Assembly (NCBI GenBank): GCA_029237695.1
Contig: CM055265.1
Coordinates: 122,596,834 to 122,660,833, forward strand
Length of the DNA stretch: 64,000 nt
Direction of reading: 5' to 3'
Origin: Conchocele bisecta
Lineage: Eukaryota > Mollusca > Bivalvia > Lucinida > Thyasiridae
A program made the position numbers and the translations under genes. Below the pieces are notes generated by a model, which was given only the letters and a program-made list of their open reading frames with translations, ran no database searches and was not told the origin of the DNA. Shown piece after piece: positions 32,791-42,962 of the stretch (position 1 is its first letter; each line of letters opens with the position of its first letter).

Positions 32791-34072
32791 GCCAGGTTTT
32801 TTGAAAAAAAATCCAGGCTATTGGATTGGCGAAAGCCGGGCGGGCGGGCGGGCGGCGGCGGGCGGGCGGGCGGGCGCGGGCGGGCGGTCGTCCACAATCA
32901 ATGTTAAGTTTGAGTCCATTTCTTTGTTACTGTACCACCTAGGACCACCAAACTTTCACAGCTTCATAATTAACGTACGTCTGGTTAGAGTTTTTTGGTT
33001 AAAACTTTTTCGTTATTCTATATCTCTGCAACTGCTTCGCCCATTACCTTGAAACTTCACATGGGTCTTTATCATCATCCATATTTTCATTCTAACCCCC
33101 AACCGTGCGGCCCCTGTGCCCAATGTCAAGGTCAAATTACTTTGAATTTTTTTGTTAATGTTTTTTCGTGTACTATATCTCTGCAACTGCTTCACCCAAT
33201 ACCTTGATACTTCACATGGGTGTTTATCATCATTGTCGCACCTGCTTGCGGAAAGCGCGATCCTGTGCCCAATGTCAAGGTCAAATTACTTTGAATGTTT
33301 TTGTTAAAGTTTTTTCGTGTACTATATCTCTGCAACTGCTTCACCCAATACCTTGATACTTCACATGGGTGTTTATCATCATTGTCGCACCTGCTTGCGG
33401 AAAGCGCGATCCTGTACCCAATGTCAAGGTCAAATTACTTTGAATTTTTTTGTGTACTATATCTCTGCAACTGCTTCACCCAATACCTTGATACTTCACA
33501 TGGGTGTTTATCATCATTGTTGCACCTGCTTGCGGAAAGTGCGATCCTGTGCCCAATGTCAAGGTCAAATTACTTTGAATTGTTTTGTTAAAAATTTTTC
33601 GTGTACTATATCTCTGCAACTGCTTCACCCAATACCTTGATACTTCACATGGGTGTTTATCATCATTGTTGCACCTGCTTGCGGAAAGCGCGATCCTGTG
33701 CCCTATGTCAAGTTCAAATTACTTTGAATTTTTTTGTTAAAGTTTTTTCGTGTACTATATCTCTGCAACTGCTTCACCCAATACCTTGATACTTCACATG
33801 GGTGTTTATCATCATTGTCACACCTGCTTGCGGAAAGCGCGATATCGTCGGCATTTTGGCATACGTCCGTCCGTTCGTCCGTGTGTCCGGTTAAAGTTTT
33901 TTGGTTAAAGTTTTTCCATCTACTATATCTATTTTTTTAGTGTCCATGCCTCGCCCCAAGGCGCGACATGCAGGCCACGGCCATCTAGTCTACAAAAAGT
34001 GGGTATAATTATGTTATCCAAGTGTCTATGCTTGCAAAAAACCTGGCCTTCGTGGCTTTGCCTCGTTTCTTG
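32791..34072 (+). mobile_element. Helitron-like element HL-g, inserted into its own family
   Basis: 5' GCCAGGTTTTTTGAAAAAAA; 3' GGCCTTCGTGGCTTTGCC, then TCGTTTCTTG|TTTT. The interior has five units with CGTGTACTATATCTCTGCAA at about 33167, 33316, 33451, 33600 and 33749: period 149 bp, one unit 14 bp shorter. Units contain AATGTCAAGGTCAAATTACT. It contains a second hairpin end-like motif (GGCCACGGCCATCTAGT, 33972-33988). Confidence 0.72.
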
Positions 34073-34189
34073 TTTTACCTTCACCTATTATTTCTACGTA
34101 ATTAACTTGTACATGGAATACTATTGTGCATACATACACCATACTTGGACAACCTTTTCTCATAGGGATGTACATCAATAACCCCTGAT

Positions 34190-35700
34190 CTATATTTGAC
34201 CTTGACCTACATTTCCTCTTGAATTACTTAGTTAATTCCCCTTGGTTAAGGTTTTTAGTCAAGCTTGTATATTGAATACTCCTGGCCCTACACCCACCAT
34301 ACTTGAACAACTTCATCTCCTAGTGATATACATCAACAACCCCTGACCTATATTTGACCTTGACCTACATTTGACCTTGAATTACATAGTTAATTCCCCT
34401 TGGTTAAGGTTTTTAGTCAACCTTGGTTAAGGTTTTTAGTCAAGCTTGTACATGGGATACTAGTGTGCATACAGACACCATACATGGACAACATTTTCTC
34501 AGTGATGTACATCAATAACCCCTGATCTATATTTGACCTTGACCTACATTTCCTCTTGAATTACTTAGTTAATTCCCCTTGGTTAAGGTTTTTAGTCAAG
34601 CTTGTATATGGAATATTCCTGGCCCTACACCCACCATACTTGGACAACTTCATCTCCTAGTGATGTACATCAACAACCCCTGACCTATATTTGACCTTGA
34701 CCTACATTTAACCTTGAATTACATAGTTAATTTCCCTTGGTTAAGGTTTTTAGTCAACCTTGGTTAAGGTTTTTAGTCAAGCTTGTACATGGAATACTAG
34801 TGTGCATGCAGACACCATACTTGGACAACCTTTTCTCATAGGGATGTACATCAATAACCCCTGATCTATATTTGACATTGACCTACATTTCCTCTTCAAT
34901 TACTTAGTTAATTCCCCTTGTTTAAGGTTTTTAGTCTAGCTTGTATATGGAATATTACTGGCCCTACACCCACCATACTTGGACAACTTCATCTACTAGT
35001 GATGTACATCAACAACCACTGACCTATATTTGACCTTGACCTACATTTAACTTTGAATTACTTAGTTAATTTCCCTTGGTTAAGGTTTTTAGTCAAGCTT
35101 GTACATGGAATACTATTGTGCATACTAACACCATACTTGGACAACCTTTTCTCATAGCGATATACATCAATAACCCCTGATCTATATTTGACCTTGACCT
35201 ACATTTCCTCTTGAATTACTTACTTAATTCTCCTTGGTTAAGATTTTTAGTCAAGCTTGTAGATGCAATACTCCTGGCCCTACACCAACCATACTTGGAC
35301 AACTTCATCTCCTTGTGATGTACATCAATAATCCCTCACCTATATTTGACCTTGACCTACTTTTATCCTTGGATTACTTTCTTATTTCCCCTTGGTTAAG
35401 GTTTTTAGTCATGCTTGTATATGGAATATTCCTGGGCATACAGCAACCATACTTGGAAAACTTCATCTCCTGGTGATGTACATCAATGACCCCTGACCTA
35501 TATCTGACATTGACCTACATTTAACCTTGAATTACTTACTTAATTTCCCTTCGTTAAGATTTTTAGTCAACCTTGGTTAAGGTTTTTATGCAGGCCGCGG
35601 CCACATTGACCTACATTTAACCTTGAATTACTTACTTAATTTCCCTTGGTTAAGGTTTTTAGTCAACCTTGGTTAAGGTTTTTATGCAGGCCGCGGCCAC
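34190..35700 (+). repeat. Tandem array with alternating 158 and ~180 bp units
   Basis: CTATATTTGACCTTGACCTA recurs at 34190, 34348, 34527, 34685, 34866, 35024, 35182 and 35340. Steps are 158, 179, 158, 181, 158, 158 and 158. The longer step contains an extra copy of CCTTGGTTAAGGTTTTTAGT. The end (35507-35700) is a direct duplication finishing TGCAGGCCGCGGCCAC. Confidence 0.85.
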
Positions 35701-35770
35701 CTTGTTTTTCAAGCTATGTGTACATCGACAACCCTCGTAGTCGAGCTATGCTGTTCTCCTACAGCTCTTG

Positions 35771-36416
35771 TTGTGATGGTACTTTAGCACATGCCTATGA
35801 TCATGTTACGTTCAAATGCCTCGGCAGGCGCGACACCGCTTCCGTGGCGGAATTCTTGTCGAGATATCTCCTTTTGTTTTTTGCACACTGATTTCTTGTC
35901 TTTAACATAACTTGAATACCCTGTGGAATATTTGCATGAAATTTCACACATGCATAGACAGCGACCCAAAGGTGTGTTTCGTACACGAATGATAACTCTT
36001 GCCTCACTCATTTTTAGTTATCTCTTTGTTTTTTCACTGATTGATTTCCTGTCAATCCAAAACTTGATTACTTGCTTAAACCGTGACATTAGTATTTGTA
36101 AAATGTACCCGACAATAATGTCTATTTTAGGCGCAAACGGGATTCCAAAGCATTGAATTGTGAAAACGTATTGAATCGAAGATCAATGTCGCGTATGTTA
36201 TTGGCAAAATATCGCGCTGATTGTTCGGTGAATCGTTACACCCCTTCATTGCTACAGCACATTTTCTGCAATAGACAGATTTTCTGAGCATATTTACTCC
36301 AATCACATTTACTGCAATCGAAATCAAGCAATTGGCAAATGAATCCAATTTAGAGTATATGCCCAGAAATGTTTATATATATATATATATAAGACGCCAA
36401 ATGTCTTTCCTTTCAG
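35771..36416. other. Intron sequence with a fragment of the HL-k unit
   Basis: 35823-36050 (CCCTGTGGAATATTTGCATG, CACACATGCATAGACAGCG, GACCCAAAGGTGTGT) matches one and a half units of the HL-k array (47360-48300). The rest is unassigned. Confidence 0.5.
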
Positions 36417-36491
36417 CACCGGATCCCAAAAGAATATCACGACAGAAGTGCCAGAATAAATTTGACATTTAGAGTTATCTTTCCTGAATGA
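36417..36491 (+). CDS. ALKBH3: ALKBH3 exon 6 (C-terminal, stop codon)
   Basis: It encodes 24 residues and a TGA stop: HRIPKEYHDRSARINLTFRV then IFPE. The first codon is the third iron ligand His (36417-36419). ARINLTFR holds the two arginines that bind 2-oxoglutarate in the family (36453-36455 and 36471-36473). The acceptor is CTTTCAG|CAC, preceded by a pyrimidine stretch and a (TA)n run at 36372-36391. It ends about eight residues shorter than human ALKBH3, which has an extra PRGAPW-type tail. No catalytic residue is missing. Confidence 0.95.
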   Translation, partial: HRIPKEYHDRSARINLTFRVIFPE

Positions 36492-36607
36492 AATCATTTA
36501 ATGTTAAATAGACTGAAACCAGACTACAGAGCCTATCATTAGGAAAATTCTTAACCCTTAGAATGTGGAAAACAAAAAGTCTTATATTTTGTTATCTTGC
36601 TTAATAA

Positions 36608-36950
36608 TGTGGTGGTTGGTTGGGAGCATGCTATGGGTATTTAATGCTATGGGTATTTAATGCTATGGGTATTGGGTATTTAATGCTATGGGTATTTAAT
36701 GCTATGGGTATTTTAATGATCGGAATTCATCTTTGGCATTCTTGTATGTGATAGTTAAATCTAGTTATACAAGTAATACAATTTTTTCTAATCATATTAC
36801 TTTTAGGGGAAGCGGTCAAATGACTTTGGTGTGGTATGGACCTGGCACCAGGTCAGGTTATTCTAATTTCAGGCTGAATATATATTTGTTTCAATGTAAA
36901 TATTCCGTTGGGATTTTCCCCCCAATCCAGCAGGTTGCATTCTGCAGAGA
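36608..36950 (+). mobile_element. SINE S4, degenerate, with an internal 16 bp minisatellite
   Basis: GGTCAAATGACTTTGGTGTG, GGACCTGGCACCAGGTCAGG and TTCCCCCCAATCCAGCAGG match S1/S3. The head is disrupted by about five copies of GCTATGGGTATTTAAT (36630-36716), expanded from the SINE sequence GCGATGGGTAATTTAA. It has no tail. Confidence 0.7.
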
Positions 36951-37016
36951 AATTTGAATTGGACGGAATCGAATGTTGTTAAACTTAATCGGATTCAATT
37001 TTCTCTGCAGAATGTT
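36947..37016. repeat. Short inverted repeat
   Basis: CATTCTGCAGAGAAATTTGAAT and ATTCAATTTTCTCTGCAGAATG flank a short spacer; imperfect foldback, probably a MITE remnant. Confidence 0.65.
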
Positions 37017-37737
37017 CAGACTAACTACATAAGTAATGCTGCTAAATTTGGTACTAGCGGCCTCGTAGTGTTAACAGCTGGAACATGGTCATCATTAACA
37101 CGAAGAAACCGCAGTCGTATTGATGAAAAATAAGATTCACCCGAGTCCTCATGGGCGCCGCCATCACTCCAGACAAAACAATAGACCACGTAATCCCATA
37201 CCCTGATGACTAAATAGCTAAAAATACCAGGATTTACCACATGTATGCACCACCTAATGCTCAAAATCACCCAAACAAACTTGTGTAAAGTCTTTGTCAA
37301 TCTATCTTGTGAAGAGCTGGACGTATCACAATGACGTCCATCCATCCGTCCAAAATCTGTGCTCAATTCTGGCTGTGACTTGAGAAATTGGGCTTTGGGT
37401 TGTGCAATCAGTGTAGAACCAGATCAGCCTGTGCATCTGTACAGTCTGATCAGGATATTTACTGTTCGCCATTCCATCAATTAAACACCACTCATGCTTC
37501 TAACAGGCAATGTACGCAGATTGTTATCAGGCCACATTTAATGATTTTGTTTTCACAATTCCTCTGCGGGCTCAACATGTTAGCTTAGCTATATGGTATT
37601 CGTGTTGTGATCATATTGTAGAGCATTTCATTAAGCAGATCTGTGATTCATGGTTTGGGTAATGTATTGTGGAATAATATGTTGATATATGTGAAGATGT
37701 ATAACTTCTTATTTAATCCGTATAATTTAACGATCTG
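37017..37737. other. Spacer with one unassigned minus-strand open frame and a Q-family repeat
   Basis: A 113-codon open frame on the minus strand (37025-37366) has no recognisable domain. It is not preceded by any supporting signal, so I do not call it a gene. 37400-37550 carries the dispersed Q repeat (ACAGTCTGATCAGGAT, ACTGTTCGCCATTCC). Confidence 0.35.
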
Positions 37738-38040
37738 TAGCCTATTTCATCAACATTGCAAAGTATACTTTAGTAGCAAAGTATACTTTGAGGGAGAAAT
37801 TTTCAATTTTATGATAAATTTATTAATTTTTATTATACTGAATTTATTACATTATCACAGCCAATTTGGCTGTGATAATGTAATAAATTCAGTATAATAA
37901 GTCTGCATACTTTTAATCATGAAATATATGCATTTGTTAGTTCTATATGAAATAATGCATTTCAGGAAAAATAAATGATTACTCCCTCAAAGTATACTTT
38001 GCTAGTAAAGTATACTTTGTAATGTTGATGAAATAGGCTA
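37738..38040. mobile_element. MITE W1 (complete, 303 bp)
   Basis: The ends are TAGCCTATTTCATCAACATT and AATGTTGATGAAATAGGCTA. Each end has two copies of the 12 bp palindrome AAAGTATACTTT or a one-base variant. The centre is a perfect stem (TATACTGAATTTATTACATT ... complement) around CAGCCAATTTGGCTG. Other copies: W2 44074-45749 (interrupted), W4 58861-59118, and half copies at 7186, 42887 and 53216. Confidence 0.82.
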
Positions 38041-38660
38041 CTGGATTCATCCTTACCTGAATCCCGACCAGAAACCTTGTTTCACCATAAAGTACGTCTT
38101 TGGCTTTCTTGTATTTGAGGGTTGAATCTGTTTATACCCCTTATAGGAGTAATCCTACCCGTATTACTTTCAGGTGAAGGGGCCAAGTGACTTTGGTGTG
38201 GTATGGACCTGGGGTCCATTTCACCTGGGGTCCATTTCACAAAACTTTGTACGACTAAAATGTTCGTAAGTGCAAAATTATGATTGTAAATTTTACATTA
38301 ACACTGTTTTCTTGTAAACAATTATTTGATTTACATTTATTGAGCATATGCTGCATATGAGCATATGTTCAATAAATGTAAATCCATTAATTAAAATTTC
38401 CAGACGATCCTAAATTTGCACTTACGAACATTTTAGTCGTACAAAGTTTGGTGGAACTTCGGGGGCCCCTGGCACCAGGCCATGTTATTCGAATTTCAGG
38501 GCTGAATATATAGTTATTTCAATGTAAATATTCCGTTCTGATTTTGGTATCCCCGCCCCTCAATGCAGCAGGTTAAATGCGAGATCGGACCCATTGACCC
38601 AGCCTTAAATGGCCTTATCTGTTGATAGGCCGTTAGACACCAATAAATCAAATGAATCAT
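38038..38660 (+). mobile_element. SINE S5, interrupted by a foldback element
   Basis: GGATTCATCCTTACCTGAAT...GGTATGGACCTGG, then after the insertion GGCACCAGGCCATGTTATTC to GATAGGCCGTTAGACACCAA, are SINE S sequence. The head is missing, replaced by W1 directly upstream. Confidence 0.7.
38211..38468. mobile_element. Foldback element inside S5
   Basis: The arms are CACAAAACTTTGTACGACTA...TTCGTAAGTGCAAAATTA and the complement ending TAGTCGTACAAAGTTTGGTG. An inner perfect stem, TGATTTACATTTATTGAGCA / complement, lies at about 38328-38385. GGGGTCCATTTCACCT is duplicated at the left border. Confidence 0.65.
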
Positions 38661-38956
38661 ATACCCCATGCCCAATGTCAAATAATTGCGCGTTTATCCA
38701 TTCTCATATAACTTCTTTACTGTATGAGCGATTGGCTTGCAATTATCCAACCACCACAGCAATGGCTCCGTTCTTGTACTATTAATAGTAGCTGTTTTTT
38801 ATGGCAGTTTTTATTTCATTTCCCCTTCCCCTGGTTTCTAATCATAATTATGTGAATGGTAACCATCACTGATGTGCGTTATTCACGTGTGATATTCAGT
38901 GTTATCTCCTTGAGACGGATTTATATTCATGTGCATGTATATGTATTTATTAAATG

Positions 38957-39112
38957 CCTGGGCCCGGTTGTTCAAAACATCAGTTAGCTTAACGGACTGT
39001 TAAATCCTTAACTGAATGGTTAAAATCTCTGTTAAAACAGAGATTTTAACCATTCAGTTAAGGATTTAACAGTCCGTTAAGCTAACGGATGTTTTGAGCA
39101 ACCGGGCCCAGG
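38957..39112. mobile_element. Near-perfect foldback element (156 bp)
   Basis: CCTGGGCCCGGTTGTTCAAAACATC...TTAAAATCTCTGTT is followed at once by its complement ending GAGCAACCGGGCCCAGG. Arms of about 76 bp have few mismatches (TTGTTCAA/TTGAGCAA). A recent or selectively maintained MITE. Confidence 0.85.
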
Positions 39113-39384
39113 ATAATAAACTTGACTGAATAAAGTCAAGAACTATTAATTGGTTACGTTGTGTTGTCAAGAGCTTGACCTAGTGAGACCTAAAACAGTA
39201 GTGTGGTGCATGCAACCCGACCCTACCTATTTTAGACGTTTCTGAAAACAAAAGGAAAACAATTTTTAATTTCGGTCACCTTCGCCATGTCTAAACTGGT
39301 TTACTATTTGTTTAATTCCTCGAATCAAAATGGCAAGCAATAATTATGCCATGTAAAACAATATTGCATGTGCATGCATATATG

Positions 39385-42384
39385 TATATAGCGAAAATAA
39401 AAATATTGAACATGGTAATACATGTAGTCGTTTCTTTAATCACGCTGAACCTAAATGAAGATGAACAACAGTCGTGTGGAGGTCTCCTAAATACATTTGA
39501 ATGCGAAGCAGTAATAAAAGATGAAAAGTCTTCGATCAGATGGTCTAAGCTATATTGAATGACATAAAAGAACACTACAAAAATTTGATTAACTATTCGT
39601 ATGCAAATGGATCTTTAAGTGAATTGCAAAAACAACGAATAATTACATTATTGCTAAAAAAGATAAAAGCACACTTTCAATAGACACTTGGAGACCAATA
39701 TCACTCCTAAAGGTTGAATACAAAATTGCAACAAAGGTTATAAGTAATAGAATTAAGAAGATACAAATGTACTAGACTCGGTGATTAACAGTAATCAACC
39801 TGGCTTTATAAAAGGTCGATATATGGGAGAAAACGTGCTTATAGAAATAATAAATGAAACAAATGAAACCAGACACACCTGGAATAATAATTTTTGCCGA
39901 TTTTCAAAAGGCATTTGATAGTATAGACCATAAATTTATAATTAAATGTATGCGCAATCTGAATGTTGGTGAATCACTAATACAATTGGTAGCACTATTC
40001 TATAAGGATGCAAAAAGTTGCATTTCAAATAATGGCTATTTATCAGATTTGTTTGAAAAGTTGAAAAGGGTGTAAGACAAGGTTGTCCCTTATCTGCATA
40101 CATGTTTATTTTATGTATTGAAATATTTTCAAGAGAAGTCAATCATAATGAAAATATTACCGGCCTATGTTTATTTGCCGACGATGCAAGTTTTACATTT
40201 GACGGGTCACAAAGATCATTTCAAGAGCTTGTAAAATCGTTAGATAAAGTTGCACTTATATCTGGACTAAAACTAAATAAATCAAAATGTAGAATTTTAA
40301 AACATAATCCAAGCCAATGGTGCAATAACAATATGTATACGTGGTCAAGCGACCACGCACAAACACTTGGAATAATATTCACAAACAACATAGCAAATCT
40401 ACATGAACTCAATCTACTTCCCAAGTTAAAGTCTTTCCAACATTGCCTAAATAACTGAAGAATATGGAACCTATCATTAATTGACAAAATTACTGTACTT
40501 AAGTCTTTCGCGATACCAAAATTAATATACCCACTAACTATGCTTGAAAATCCAGTAGATGAAACAATAAAACAGATAAATGATATAATGTTTGATTTTC
40601 TTTGGGACAGTAAGCCAGATAAAATATCACCTAAAACCATAATTCAAAACTATCCAAATCTGTGGACTGAAAATAATAAATATTCATGCGATTATCAACT
40701 CACTGAACTACTCATGGATAAAACGTTTGAAAGGTATACATAATCAATTAAAAATAGCATACACTAACGAGCTTGAGAAATATGGTCCTGATATTATAGT
40801 ATTTAAAAGTAATCGTAATGCGAATGACGCAACGTAATTAGCAAGTAAGTATACCTTTTTAGAGCTTATGTAGTCACCCCGGCGTCGGCGTCACCGTCAC
40901 GCCTTAGTTGAGGTTGTTAGTCAAGCTTGTATTTGGAATACTCCTGGCCCTACACCCACCATACTTGGACAACTTCATCTCCTTGTGATGTACATCAACA
41001 ACCCCTGACCTATATTTGACCTTGACCTACATTTAACCTTGAATTACTTAGTTAATTCCCCTTGGTTAAGGTTTTTAGTCAGCCTTGGTTAAGGGTTTTA
41101 GTCAAGCTTGTAGATGGAATACTATTGTGCATACAGACACCATATGTGGACAACTTTTTCTCATAGGGATGTACATCAATAACCCCTGACCTATAGTTTA
41201 CCTTGACCTACATTTAACCTTGAATTACTTACTTAATTCCCCTTGGTTAAGGTTTTTAGTCAACCTTGGTTAAGGTTTTTAGTCAAGCTTGTAGATGGAC
41301 TACTATTGTGCATACAGACACCATACTTGGACAACCTTTTCTCATAGGGATGTACATCAATAACCCCTGATCTATATGTGACCTTGACTTACATTTCCTC
41401 TTGAATTACTTAGTTAATTCCCATTGGTTAAGGTTTTTAGTCAACCTTGGTTAAGGTTTTTAGTCAAGCTTGTAGATGGAATACCAGTGTGCATACTGAC
41501 ACCATACTTGGATAACTTTTTCTCATAGGGATGTACATCAATAACCCCTGACCTATATTTTACCTTGACCTACATTTAACCTTGAATTACTTAGTTATTT
41601 CCCCTTGGTTAAGGTTTGTACTCGAACTTGCTGAAGGTTTATAGTCAAGCTTGTATATGGAATACTCCTGGGCCTACAGCAACCATACTTGGAAAACTTC
41701 ATCTCCTAGTGATGTACATCAATAACCCTGACCTATATCTGACATTGACCTACATTTAATCTTTAATTACTTACTTAATTTCCCTTGGTTAAGGTTTTTA
41801 GTCGACCTTGGTTAAGGTTTTTATGCGGTTCGCGGCCACCTTCTTTGTCAAGCTATGTGTATAATATCAATAATCCCTGATCTGATCTATATTTGACCTT
41901 GACCTACTTTACCCTTGGATTACTTAGTTATTTCCCATTGGTTAATGTTTTTAGCCAAGCTTGTATATGGAATACTCCTGGGCCTACAGCAACCATACTT
42001 GGGAAACTTTATCTCCTAGTGATGTACATCAATAACCTCTGACCTATATCTGACATTGACCTACATTTAATCTTTAATTACTTACTTAATTTCCCTTGGT
42101 TAAGGTTTTTAGTCGACCTTGGTTAAGGTTTTTATGCGGTTCGCGGCCACCTTCTTTGTCAAGCTATGTGTATATCGACAACCCTCGTAGTCGAGCTATG
42201 CTGTTTTCCTACAGCTCTCGTTAAATGAAGTCTTGATCTCGTGGTGCAAAATTAAGTACTAACGTAGCACATGATATTTTATAGCACAACTCTAGCGTTA
42301 AACCTGAAATAACTAGTACGACATTTTATAAAGATTTGTATAGCAAAGGTTGTACATGAAGCATATATATGATTTTAGAGTAAA
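39385..42384 (+). pseudogene. Tx1/L1-like LINE reverse transcriptase relic (LINE C), split by HL-h
   Basis: RT blocks are visible in several frames: LNEDEQQSCGGLL, then SLSELQKQRIITLL, INSNQPGFIKGRYMGENV, IIIFADFQKAFDSIDHKFII, SCISNNGYLSDLF, RQGCPLSAYMFILCIEIFSR and the catalytic FADDA (40174-40188). These continue to LIYPLTMLENP, FDFLWDSKPDKI and KYGPDIIVFKSNRNANDAT. At 40861 the frame TFL is cut by HL-h. It resumes at 42221 as LNEVLISWCKIKY and TFYKDLYSKGC, which is the normal order in L1/Tx1 ORF2. It ends where R5 begins (about 42385). Frameshifts and stops make it non-functional. Confidence 0.85.
40862..42220 (+). mobile_element. Helitron-like element HL-h (boundaries supported by LINE reading frame)
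   Basis: It starts A|GAGCTTATGTAGTCACCCCG and ends with GAGCTATGCTGTTTTCCTACAGCTC hairpin sequence and CTCG|T at 42217-42220. The interior is the same array type as HL-f (TTGACCTACATTTAACCTTG, GGTTAAGGTTTTTAGTCAA). Removing it rejoins the LINE C reading frame ACC TTT TTA | TTA AAT GAA without gap or target duplication. Confidence 0.8.
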
Positions 42385-42387
42385 GGC

Positions 42388-42626
42388 GCAGTTAAAATAA
42401 TTATTAAGAAAACGGAAAATAAACACATTTTCTTGATGAATTTATTTCAAATGCTGGAATTATAAGGAATGAATAGCCTTTTTGTTGAATTTATCAGGGA
42501 TATAAACTTGGAAAAGTCGCGGGAATACTAGAAAAGGCCTTCCGGCCTTCGTCCAGTATTCCCACGACTTTTCCAAGTTTATACCCCGATAAATTCCACA
42601 AAAAGGCCATTCATTCCTATAATAAA
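42388..42626 (+). mobile_element. R-family element R5, 5'-truncated
   Basis: GCGCAGTTAAAATAATTATT, TGCTGGAATTATAAGGAAT, then the palindromic arm AACTTGGAAAAGTCGCGGGA...GGCCATTCATTCCTATAAT. The first 150 bp of R are missing and LINE C adjoins it directly. Confidence 0.72.
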
Positions 42627-42886
42627 AAAATAAAAAGGAATTATGCCATATTGACATGGCTTGATTACAGATGATCTGTAATCATTGCTATCCATGTTAC
42701 CGAAGAGATTGGTACTTCAAATGGATTAATTCCTGGGGTTTATGGCATAAATACAAGGATTTTGAATGACCTTGAAAGTGTCTGAAAAATGGCATGCGGT
42801 TTTTCGGAAAGTTAGATCCCAGACGAATACCAAACCACTAAGAAAGAAAAAATAGCGCAAGGTGCCGGATTCATGAGCCTATTTCA

Positions 42887-42960
42887 CCAACATGGCAAAG
42901 TATACTTATCTACCAAAGAATACTTTGAGGGAGACATTTTCAACACAAGGATAAAGTTAT
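42887..42960. mobile_element. MITE W fragment (left half)
   Basis: AGCCTATTTCACCAACATGG, AAAGTATACTTATCTACC and CTTTGAGGGAGACATTTTCA match the left end of W1. Confidence 0.6.
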
Positions 42961-42962
42961 TA

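Larger units (their letters stand above)
32588..35770 (+). mobile_element. Helitron-like element HL-f, interrupted by HL-g
   Basis: It starts A|GCCAGGTTTTTTGAAAAAAA...CCAGGCTA, then a GGGCGGGCGGGC run. It is broken at 32790 by a second copy of the same family and resumes at 34073 with TTTTACCTTCACCTATTATT, as predicted from HL-i (44571-44590). A long array then follows (34190-35700) with TTTGACCTTGACCTACATTT. The proposed end is the hairpin GAGCTATGCTG...ACAGCTC with CTTG at 35767-35770. Confidence 0.6.
17221..36491 (+). other. ALKBH3: ALKBH3 gene span (multi-exon)
   Basis: Five coding exons in order on the plus strand encode about 250 residues of an ALKBH3-type oxygenase, the human protein being 286. 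All visible introns start GT and end AG. Exons 3 to 6 join in phase. Exon 1 ends in phase 0 but the 25579 exon begins with the last base of a codon, so one exon of length 2 modulo 3 (roughly 80 bp by analogy with the family) is missing from my model between 17398 and 25578. ALKBH3 removes 1-methyladenine and 3-methylcytosine from single-stranded DNA and RNA by oxidative demethylation. Introns carry HL-d, SINEs S1-S3, R1-R4, X3, V0, P3, HL-e, HL-f and HL-g. No poly(A) signal was identified with confidence. Confidence 0.93.

Noticed and set aside
33295..33940. Overlapping open frames with repeated ISATASPNTLILHMG
   Set aside because: Translation of the 149 bp tandem units of HL-g; frames shift between units and have no start, domain or codon bias.
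17221..36491. Assigning the gene to ALKBH2 instead of ALKBH3
   Set aside because: PWKQR, QPRLTxWYG, WHSDxE and LLIMEGAxQADWQHRxPKEYH are ALKBH3-type; ALKBH2 has different residues at these places.
37025..37366. Minus-strand 113-codon open frame
   Set aside because: No recognisable domain, no splice or promoter context, and located between repeats. Kept only as a note.
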